Shown piece after piece: positions 58,041-64,000 of a stretch of DNA of 64,000 bases. How positions within the stretch are numbered: the first letter of the stretch is position 1; every line of letters begins with the position of its first letter. Source of the stretch: Gaiellasilicea sp963789355 (GTDB taxonomy: Bacteria > Actinomycetota > Thermoleophilia > Gaiellales > Gaiellaceae); assembly GCA_963789355.1 (NCBI GenBank), contig CAWBKK010000003.1, forward strand, positions 199,572 to 263,571, given 5' to 3'. Below the pieces are notes generated by a model that saw only the letters and a list, made by a program, of their open reading frames with translations, had not been told where the DNA came from and ran no database searches. Position numbers and translations under genes: made by a program.

Positions 58041-59978
58041 GTGGCAGGGATGCGGCCCGAGGACGTCTACCGGCTCACGGGCGTCAGCGACCCTCGGCTG
58101 CGACCCGGCACGGACGAGGTCGCGTACGTCGTCTGGTCGATCGACGGCGAGGAGAACGAGTACCGCCAGGGGATCTGGCTCGCCCGCACGGACGGATCCG
58201 CGCCGCCGCGCCGGCTGACGAGCGGCGACAACGACGCCCAGCCGCGCTGGTCCCCCGACGGCGACCGGCTCGCATTCGTCGCCAAGCGTGGCGACGACAA
58301 AGCGCATCGGCAGCTGTACGTGATGCCGATGGGCGGCGGCGAGGCGCAGTGCCTGACCGAGCTGAAGGACGACGTCGGCGAGCCCGTCTGGTCGCCGGAC
58401 GGGACGCAGCTCTGCTTCTCCGCCCGCGTGCCCGACGAGGCCTACGAGGAGGAGGACGACAAGAAGCGGGCGCCGCGCCGGTTCACGCGCCTCCTCTTCA
58501 AGCTCGACTCGGTCGGCTGGACGGGCGACCGACGCCGACACCTCTACGTCGTCCCCGCCGACGGCTCCGGCGAGGCGAAGCAGATCACGGACGGCGACTT
58601 CGAGGACTCACGGCCCTGCTGGACACCGGACGGGAAGAGCATCGCCTTCTCGTCGGCGCGCAACGAGCGCTGGGACGTCGAGCTCAAGGGCGACGTCTAC
58701 GTCGTCCCGGCCGAGGGCGGCGAGCCGACGCGACTGACTCCGAACGACGCCAACTACTACGCGCCGAGCTACTCGCCCGACGGGAAGTGGGTGGCGGTGA
58801 AGTGGGACCCGGGCGGATTCGACTTCCCGCGTCACACGCAGATCGGCGTCCTCGACGCGTCCGGGGGGAGCTTCCGGATCCTGACCGCCTCGCTCGACCG
58901 GACCTGCGACCCCTATCCGGAGATCCGGGAGCCGATCTGGGACGGCGGCTCGATCGTCTTCGCGATTGAGGATCGCGGGAACGTCCACGTCTACCGCGTC
59001 TCGCCCGAGGGCGGCGAGCCGGAGCTCGTCGCGGGCGGCGATATCGTCCTCTCCGGCTACGACGTCCTGGACGGGAAGGTCGTGCGCACCGGCTCGACGG
59101 CGCCGAACCTCGGCGAGCTGTACGTGGGCGACAAGCAGCTGACCGAGGTCGGCAAGGAGTTCGCCGCCGGCCGCGAGCTGAGCGCGCCGGAGCGGTTCAC
59201 GGCGATCTCGAAGGACGGATCCGAGGTGGAAGCCTGGATCGCGCGGCCGGCGGGGTTCGAGGCGGGGAAGACGTACCCGGCGCTGCTGAACATCCACGGC
59301 GGGCCGTTCACCCAGTACGGGAACGGCTTCTTCGACGAGACCCAGGTCTACGCGGGCGGCGGCTATGCGGTCATCTACGCAAACCCGCGCGGCTCGTCCG
59401 GCTACTCCGAGGCGTGGGGGCGCGCGATCATGGGCCCGGGTGAGCTCGGGCCTGGTTGGGGGTCGGTCGACTACGAGGATCTGACGGCGGTCGTCGACAC
59501 GGCGCTCGAGCGCTACGGCTTCATCGACGCGGAACGGCTGGGCGTGCTCGGGGGCTCGTACGGCGGCTACATGACCTCGTGGATCGTCTCGCACACGAAC
59601 CGCTTCAAGGCGGCGATCTCGGAGCGCGCGGTCAACAACCTCGTCTCGATGTACGGCTCCAGCGACATCGGCTGGGTCTTCAAGGGCTACCACGGCGAGT
59701 TCGTCCACGACGCGGTCGACAAGTACCTGGAGATCTCGCCCTGGACGTACGCGAAGGAGATCGAGACGCCGCTCCTGATCCTCCACTCGGAGAACGACCT
59801 CCGCTGCAACATCGAGCAGGGCGAGATGCTCTTCACGACGCTGCGGCTCCTGGGGAAGGACGTCGAGATGGTGCGGTTCCCGGCCGAGAGCCACGAGCTG
59901 ACGCGGTCGGGGAATCCCGTGCACCGGGTCAAACGGTTCGAGCTCGTGCTCGAGTGGTTCGACCGCCACCTCAAATAG
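58041..59978 (+). CDS. S9-family prolyl oligopeptidase (dipeptidyl-peptidase-like)
   Basis: 645 residues from GTG 58041 (ATG 58050 next). N-terminal beta-propeller: WSPDGDRLAFVAKR, WSPDGTQLCFSARV, WTPDGKSIAFSSAR, SPDGKWVAVKWD. C-terminal alpha/beta hydrolase: VLGGSYGGYMTSWIVSH has the nucleophile Ser (about residue 500), LILHSENDLRCN the Asp and FPAESHELTRSG the His. CATAGT lies 6 nt before GTG as possible -10. No signal peptide, so cytoplasmic breakdown of peptides is likely. Confidence 0.94.
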   Translation: MAGMRPEDVYRLTGVSDPRLRPGTDEVAYVVWSIDGEENEYRQGIWLARTDGSAPPRRLTSGDNDAQPRWSPDGDRLAFVAKRGDDKAHRQLYVMPMGGGEAQCLTELKDDVGEPVWSPDGTQLCFSARVPDEAYEEEDDKKRAPRRFTRLLFKLDSVGWTGDRRRHLYVVPADGSGEAKQITDGDFEDSRPCWTPDGKSIAFSSARNERWDVELKGDVYVVPAEGGEPTRLTPNDANYYAPSYSPDGKWVAVKWDPGGFDFPRHTQIGVLDASGGSFRILTASLDRTCDPYPEIREPIWDGGSIVFAIEDRGNVHVYRVSPEGGEPELVAGGDIVLSGYDVLDGKVVRTGSTAPNLGELYVGDKQLTEVGKEFAAGRELSAPERFTAISKDGSEVEAWIARPAGFEAGKTYPALLNIHGGPFTQYGNGFFDETQVYAGGGYAVIYANPRGSSGYSEAWGRAIMGPGELGPGWGSVDYEDLTAVVDTALERYGFIDAERLGVLGGSYGGYMTSWIVSHTNRFKAAISERAVNNLVSMYGSSDIGWVFKGYHGEFVHDAVDKYLEISPWTYAKEIETPLLILHSENDLRCNIEQGEMLFTTLRLLGKDVEMVRFPAESHELTRSGNPVHRVKRFELVLEWFDRHLK

Positions 59979-60174
59979 TGCGGTAGACCGCACCTGCAGA
60001 CACCAGTCGGCCGAATTGTCCGGCGAGGGCGGCTGCGCCAGAGTGCGGCCATGCTCAAAGGCGACCACCGAGGCCCCACCTACGCCACCGCCGGCTCACT
60101 CCCCCTCCGCGCCGGCGTGACGGGCACCCTCCGCCTCCTCCCCTCGTCGCCCTCTCTCCCTGCCTGAAACGGGC

Positions 60175-60206
60175 GTGTCCCAGGGCCTGTCCCTGGGACA
60201 TGTCCC
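60175..60206 (+). repeat. Three TGTCCC boxes with 13-nt period
   Basis: TGTCCC at 60175, 60188 and 60201, each 13 nt apart, in the intergenic stretch before the cupin gene. The middle part can also fold as a hairpin (CCAGGG pairs with CCCTGG, with a bulged C). Direct spacing of little more than one helix turn suggests a regulator-binding array. Apart from this, 59979-60232 shows no gene. Confidence 0.6.
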
Positions 60207-60232
60207 GAACAGGCTTCTGCGAGAATCGCCGC

Positions 60233-60610
60233 GTGGGCTACACCGTCTTCCACGCAGCCGAGCTCGACTGGCAGCCGCGGCGCGAAGGCGACCCGCGCCT
60301 CGCCGCCGGGCTCTCCGACGCGATGACGCAGTCGCGGGCGAACCTCTTCCGCTACCCGCCGGGCGCGGTCGGCCGGCGGCACATCGACCCGATCCAGGAA
60401 GAGGTCTTCGTGGTCCTGGAGGGGACGCTGACGATTCACATGGGCGAGGGGGACGAACCGGAGCGGCACGAGCTCGCCAAGGGAAGCGTCCTCGTCGTCC
60501 AGCCGGGTACCGCGCTCCAGCTCTCGAACCGGCACGAGGACGAACTGCGGCTCTTCATCGTCGGCGCCCCGCCGGAGCGCGGCGAGACGACCTTCCTCGA
60601 TCCGGTCTGA
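60233..60610 (+). CDS. Cupin-domain protein
   Basis: 125-residue single-domain cupin. First cupin motif: GRRHIDPIQEEVFVVLEGTLTIHMG with His and Glu metal ligands. Second: KGSVLVVQPGTALQLSNRHEDELRLFIVGAP. GTG at 60233 begins VGYTVFHAAELDW. GAGAAT 6 nt upstream could be a -10 for a leaderless message. Function (isomerase, dioxygenase or sensor) cannot be read. A 12-bp hairpin follows the stop. Confidence 0.87.
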   Translation: MGYTVFHAAELDWQPRREGDPRLAAGLSDAMTQSRANLFRYPPGAVGRRHIDPIQEEVFVVLEGTLTIHMGEGDEPERHELAKGSVLVVQPGTALQLSNRHEDELRLFIVGAPPERGETTFLDPV

Positions 60611-60621
60611 GCAGCCGCGTG

Positions 60622-60649
60622 CGACGGGCGGCCCGGAGGCCGCCCGTCG
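60622..60649. terminator. 12-bp GC hairpin between convergent genes
   Basis: CGACGGGCGGCC-CGGA-GGCCGCCCGTCG forms a perfect 12-bp stem with tetraloop. It separates the convergent cupin and 60,668-61,042 genes, so it probably serves both directions. There is no U-tract. Confidence 0.7.
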
Positions 60650-60667
60650 TGCCCGCGCCCCGCGATC

Positions 60668-61042
60668 TCAGTGGAGGACGAGGCGCCGCCGCGCGCGCAT
60701 CGTGGAGGCGACGATGGCGGCGATGGACAGGAGCAGGACGAAGCCGAGCGCAACGACGGCTGCGGTCCGCCAGTCGATGCCGTCCCTCCCGCCGCGATCG
60801 ACCGACGCTGTTTCCCCGCCCGGGTGGTTGCGCAGGTAGCGATCGACCGCGTCCGGCGGCGCGTTCGCCTGGAGCAGGGGCTGGAAGCCGTCGGGGCCGT
60901 TGTTGGCCAGGTAGCGATCGATCACGTCCGGCTGCGCGGTCGACTGCAGCTGGGGCTGGTAGCCGTCCGGGTTCGCCGCCGCGACCGGCACGCCCAGGGC
61001 GAGGGTCGCAGCTGCCAGTGCGAGTGTCGTCGAGATCTTCAT
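60668..61042 (-). CDS. Exported protein with two PDG-repeat units and C-terminal TM anchor
   Basis: 124 residues. Signal peptide ISTTLALAAATLALGVPVAAA. Two units of about 25 residues follow: NPDGYQPQLQSTAQPDVIDR and GPDGFQPLLQANAPPDAVDR (pattern PDG-[YF]-QPxLQ-x-A-x-PD-x2-DRYL-x-N). Then a linker and C-terminal TM helix (AAVVALGFVLLLSIAAIVAS) with a basic stop (MRARRRL). GGAGG lies 8 nt before ATG 61042. Surface-exposed, probably in the cell envelope. I do not recognise the repeat. Confidence 0.78.
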   Translation of the reverse strand: MKISTTLALAAATLALGVPVAAANPDGYQPQLQSTAQPDVIDRYLANNGPDGFQPLLQANAPPDAVDRYLRNHPGGETASVDRGGRDGIDWRTAAVVALGFVLLLSIAAIVASTMRARRRLVLH

Positions 61043-61134
61043 CCTGTCCGCCTCCTCTCCGGATCCCTTGAGATCCGGCTCGTCGAGTGATGCTTCGACG
61101 CTAGGCGGCGGCGCCGGCGCGAAAAACGGGGGAA

Positions 61135-63903
61135 CTACGTGACTTTGCCCGCCTCATCCGCGAGCTTGCGCGCAAGCTCGACGCGCGAGCGTACGCCGAG
61201 CTTCCCGTAGACGTGCGAGAGGTGGCCCTCGACCGTGCGGGTGCTGAGGAATAGAGCCGCTGCGACCTCGCTGTTGGTACGACCCGCGGCGACGAGCTCG
61301 ACGACGCGCCGCTCGACCGGGGTCAGCTCACCCGAAGCCGGAGCCCGGCCGCCAATCCGAGCCAGCTCCTCGACAGCCCGCTGCTCCCACAACGCGGCGC
61401 CCAGCGAGTGAAAGAGCGCACGAGCGTCGTCGAGCGTCGCCCGGGCTCGACGCCGGTCGTTTGCACGCCGGCGAGCGACCCCGAGCGCGAGGAGGGCGCG
61501 GGCACGGTCGAACGGCAACGGCGCGAGGCTGAGGTGGACGAGTGCCTGCTCGAGAGCGAGAAGCGATCCCGCCGCGTCCCCCCGGGCTGCCGCGAGCAGT
61601 CCGCGGCAGCGGGCGGCCGCGCCCAGGCCCGACGCTCTTTCGAGGCGCTCCGCGTTGGCCTCGAACCAGCCCAGGTGGTCCTCGGCCTCGTCGAGCCGCT
61701 CGCAGGCGATCAGCGCTTCGACGAGATCGGGCACGAAGCGCGTCATCCCGGGCTCGCGCAGCTCCTGCTCCCGTGCGAAGGCGACGAGGAGGGTCAGGAC
61801 GCCGGCTGCCTCGGTGTTGCGTCCGAGCGAGAGCTCGAGCAGCCCGAGGGCGGCCGTCGCGAAGTGCTCCGCCGGGCGCCCGCTCGTGGCTCCGGCAAGG
61901 GCGAGCGCCTGCGCCGCCGCGGAGCGCGCGGCGTCTTCGTCGCCGCGATGGGCGGCGGCGAGGGCGCGCAACGCGAGCGCATAGGCGACCAGCGTTTGCT
62001 GGCCGACCTGCTCCGCCCGGAGCGCTCCCTCGTCGGCGTGCGCGGCGGCGTCGCCGAAGTCCCCGCGCAGGCACTCCGTCTGGGCGAGGAGCACGTGGAT
62101 GTAGGGCACGGAGCTCTCGTCGCCCATCGATTCGGCGACTGCGAGCATCCGCTCGAACGACGCCTTCGCGTCGTCCAGTTGCTCCCACCACATCTGGACG
62201 ACCGCGACCTGAAACTCGGCGCCGCCCATCGCCCGGGTGCCCCGGCCCGCGGAGCCGACTGCAGCCGCTGCCGTCAGCGTTCCCCGCGCCTCCTCGGAGC
62301 CGAGCGCAGCCTCGGCGAGCACGAGCGAGCCGAGCGCTGCGGCGACGAGCTCGGCGTCGTCGAGCTCCCGGGCGATCGCGAGGGCCGCTCGCGCATGCCC
62401 GACCGAGTCCGCGAGCCGCTCGCGCAGCCGGAAGAGGATGCCCGAGAGGATCTCGCGCGCGCGGCCTTCGACCAGCGGCGCCCCCGCCGCCTCGGCGACC
62501 GCCGACTCCAGGAGCTCCACGGCTGCTCGGATGTCGTCGTCGTACGAGCGGACACGGGCCAAGGCGATGAGAGCACGCGCCCGCTCGACGCCCGCCGGCA
62601 GCTCCGGGATCGCCTCGTCGAGCAGCATGCGGGCGCGCCGCGCATCGCCCGCCTCGAAATAGTGACTCGCCGCCTCGACGGCCCGCCCGAGCGCAGCTGC
62701 GGTTGCGTCCGGTGGCGTCAACGAGCGAGCTTGCTCGAGCAGCTCGGCGGCGGCGCCCGGAGCCCCGCGTGCCCGAGCGAGCTGCGCCGCCTCGTCGAGA
62801 GCTGCGGCCACGTCGGCGTCGGGTCCCACCGCGGCGAGCGCGAGGTGGCGAGCGCGCTCCTCTGGTCGGACGTGAGTCGCGAGCGCCGCATGGATCTCGC
62901 GCCGGTCGGCCGGCGATGCAGCCGTGTAGGCAGCGGCGGCCAGCAGCGGATGCGCGAAGCGGACGCGGCCGCCCGCGATCGTGACGAGCTCGGCTTCGAC
63001 GGCGGGCCCAAGCGCCGAGGCGGCGTCCCCGCCCATCGCGGCACCGATCAGCGCGAGAGTGGGATCGGCGAGCGCCGCAGCGGTGAGCATCGCCGTCCGT
63101 GCCGACTGAGGCACGGTCCCGACCCTGGCCGCGACGAGCTCGTGCAGCGACGGCGGCAGCGGCCCGAGGGCAAGCTGCGCGTCGCGGCGCTCTGCTGCCG
63201 CCCGTGCGAGCTCCAGCGCGAAGAACGGGTTGCCCTGGGCCGTCTCGTGCACGGTCAGGAGCGCCGGTCGCGGCAGGACGAGGCCGAGCCGCTCCTGCAA
63301 TAGCCGGTGCAACGCCGGCAGGCTGAGGCCCTCGACCGCCAGCTTGCCGAAGCCCGGCAGCTCCCGCTCGGGCGAGAACGGCAGCGTCGGCCGCTCTGCC
63401 GCGCGCAACGCGAGCAGGAACGCCACGCGGTCCTCGGACAGCCTTCGTGCGGCCGAGAGCAGTGCCCGCGCCGAGGCCCCGTCGAGCCACTGGACGTCGT
63501 CGACAGCGACGAGGACGGGCCGCGCAGCCGCGAGCGCACGCAGGACTCCGAGGAAGCCGAGCGTCACCCCGCGCTGGTCGACGCCGTCGGGCCCGGGGTT
63601 CTCGAGCATGAGCGCGGCGCGCAGGGCGTGTGCTTGAGGTTCCGGCAGCCCGTCGAACGACCCGTGCGCGCCGTCGAGCAGATCGCCGACGCCCGAGTAC
63701 GCGAGCCTCGCCTCGGTCTCGAGCGGCCGGGCGACGAGCACCTGGCACAGCTCCTGCGCCGAGTCGACCGCACACTGCCACAGCGTCGTCTTCCCGGCAC
63801 CTGCCTCGCCCTCGAGCAGGAGCGTGCGCGGCCAGTCGTCCCGGCTCAGGAACTGCGCGATGGCAGCGAGCTCGTCCTCCCTGCCGACGATCGCGGCAGA
63901 CAT
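61135..63903 (-). CDS. LuxR-family (LAL/MalT-type) ATP-dependent transcription regulator
   Basis: 922 residues. N-terminal STAND-type AAA ATPase: TLLLEGEAGAGKTTLWQCAV (Walker A, about residues 30-40) and VLVAVDDVQWLDGASARALL (Walker B). The central region is a long helical TPR-like array of Ala-rich repeats. C-terminal GerE HTH: LTPVERRVVELVAAGRTNSEVAAALFL, then TRTVEGHLSHVYGKLGV. A ligand or protein sensed by the TPR region would switch DNA binding. TAGGAT 6 nt before ATG 63903 suggests a leaderless message. Target operon unknown. Confidence 0.92.
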   Translation of the reverse strand: MSAAIVGREDELAAIAQFLSRDDWPRTLLLEGEAGAGKTTLWQCAVDSAQELCQVLVARPLETEARLAYSGVGDLLDGAHGSFDGLPEPQAHALRAALMLENPGPDGVDQRGVTLGFLGVLRALAAARPVLVAVDDVQWLDGASARALLSAARRLSEDRVAFLLALRAAERPTLPFSPERELPGFGKLAVEGLSLPALHRLLQERLGLVLPRPALLTVHETAQGNPFFALELARAAAERRDAQLALGPLPPSLHELVAARVGTVPQSARTAMLTAAALADPTLALIGAAMGGDAASALGPAVEAELVTIAGGRVRFAHPLLAAAAYTAASPADRREIHAALATHVRPEERARHLALAAVGPDADVAAALDEAAQLARARGAPGAAAELLEQARSLTPPDATAAALGRAVEAASHYFEAGDARRARMLLDEAIPELPAGVERARALIALARVRSYDDDIRAAVELLESAVAEAAGAPLVEGRAREILSGILFRLRERLADSVGHARAALAIARELDDAELVAAALGSLVLAEAALGSEEARGTLTAAAAVGSAGRGTRAMGGAEFQVAVVQMWWEQLDDAKASFERMLAVAESMGDESSVPYIHVLLAQTECLRGDFGDAAAHADEGALRAEQVGQQTLVAYALALRALAAAHRGDEDAARSAAAQALALAGATSGRPAEHFATAALGLLELSLGRNTEAAGVLTLLVAFAREQELREPGMTRFVPDLVEALIACERLDEAEDHLGWFEANAERLERASGLGAAARCRGLLAAARGDAAGSLLALEQALVHLSLAPLPFDRARALLALGVARRRANDRRRARATLDDARALFHSLGAALWEQRAVEELARIGGRAPASGELTPVERRVVELVAAGRTNSEVAAALFLSTRTVEGHLSHVYGKLGVRSRVELARKLADEAGKVT

Positions 63904-63909
63904 GACGTC

Positions 63910-63915
63910 ATCCTA
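63910..63915 (-). promoter_or_regulatory. Putative -10 element TAGGAT of the LuxR-type gene
   Basis: TAGGAT (minus strand 63915-63910) overlaps the stop codon of the clpB-like gene and lies 6 nt before ATG 63903, placing transcription start at the ATG. The start codon itself lies inside the palindrome ATGACGTCAT (63902-63911). No clear -35 was identified. Confidence 0.4.
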
Positions 63916-64000
63916 GGCCGCTGCTGTCGCGGGTGACTCCGCGCGCTCGAAGACGAGCTCGTCGTCGTGCGCGTCGACGCGGATCGTGTCGCCCTCGCCG
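63913..64000 (-). CDS. clpB: ClpB-type AAA+ chaperone, C-terminal fragment
   Basis: The last 28 codons of a gene running off the right edge. It reads GEGDTIRVDAHDDELVFERAES and ends PATAAA followed by TAG. GEGDTIRVD...DELVFE is the usual C-terminus of ClpB/ClpC-type disaggregases. Too short to separate ClpB from ClpC with certainty. The stop lies 10 nt before the LuxR-type start. Confidence 0.6.
   Translation of the reverse strand, partial: GEGDTIRVDAHDDELVFERAESPATAAA

Noticed and set aside
56349..59978. A 1209-codon plus-strand frame reaching back from the S9 peptidase
   Set aside because: The part before 58041 is antisense to the saccharopine-dehydrogenase-like and pepF genes and shows no family motif; high GC leaves many antisense frames open.
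63902..63911. Palindrome ATGACGTCAT spanning the LuxR-type start codon
   Set aside because: Only 10 bp and includes the start codon; such a short match is too likely by chance to report as an operator on its own.
1..64000. CRISPR array, insertion sequence, prophage or integrase signals
   Set aside because: No regular spaced repeats, transposase or phage genes were seen; gene content and order look chromosomal throughout.

Overview
This is about 64 kb of high-GC DNA, very densely coded, with many stop/start overlaps (ATGA, GTGA, TAATG) and frequent GTG starts. The content points to an actinobacterium outside the Streptomyces/Mycobacterium lineages, most likely class Thermoleophilia (Gaiellales/Solirubrobacterales). 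Pointers are a DUF501 gene next to ftsB and enolase, futalosine-type menaquinone synthesis (mqnB), an LCP cell-wall ligase, L,D-transpeptidase, a PP2C/GAF regulator and an SPL-type radical SAM gene under a GAAC-N4-GTTC SOS box. This taxonomic call is inference from gene content. I see no prophage, insertion sequence, CRISPR array or rRNA; the one RNA gene found is tRNA-Gln(TTG).

Layout. 0-9.3 kb: a catabolic/redox block (alcohol dehydrogenase, SDR, two XdhC-family proteins), a CorC-like membrane protein, an MBL-fold hydrolase, the SOS-controlled radical SAM gene, a NarL-type two-component pair, a flavoprotein and a VOC protein. Three genes here (SDR, CorC, flavoprotein) are split between two reading frames. 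9.3-15.5 kb: ferredoxin, a lone receiver protein, the CcdA-CcmH-TlpA redox/cytochrome-c group, L,D-transpeptidase, glycerophosphodiesterase and a membrane-anchored spermidine-synthase-like protein. 15.5-20.5 kb: a large GAF-PP2C phosphatase, small membrane proteins, PAP2 phosphatase and an HTH-receiver fusion. 20.5-29.5 kb: a housekeeping cluster on the minus strand, mfd - PPIase lipoprotein - mazG - eno - pyk - ftsB-like - DUF501.

29.5-35.4 kb: a beta-propeller protein, a strongly asymmetric heterodimeric ABC exporter and greA. 35.4-42.8 kb: small membrane protein, rplY, pth, then tRNA-Gln, glmU, prs, then ispE, rsmA, tatD. The rplY promoter carries a perfect 19-bp palindrome. 42.8-48.4 kb: metG, an M23 peptidase whose C-terminal tail appears frame-disrupted, rsmI, ROK kinase and LCP protein. 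48.5-55 kb: GlsB-like and FmdB-like small proteins, a GT-C-like membrane protein, a pseudouridine catabolism pair (PfkB kinase and PsuG) overlapping an unusual enolase-superfamily gene, a GYD protein, a membrane protein and mqnB. 55-64 kb: PepF, saccharopine-dehydrogenase-like protein, S9 peptidase, cupin, a small exported repeat protein, a LuxR-type AAA regulator and the last codons of a ClpB-like chaperone.

Most genes are housekeeping. The observations I rate highest are the SOS promoter at 5.1 kb, the palindromic operator over the rplY promoter, the enolase-superfamily gene overlapping psuG, the degenerate ABC half-transporter, the recurrent -10-like hexamers 6-10 nt before first-gene starts, and the four frame disruptions, which could be sequence errors.
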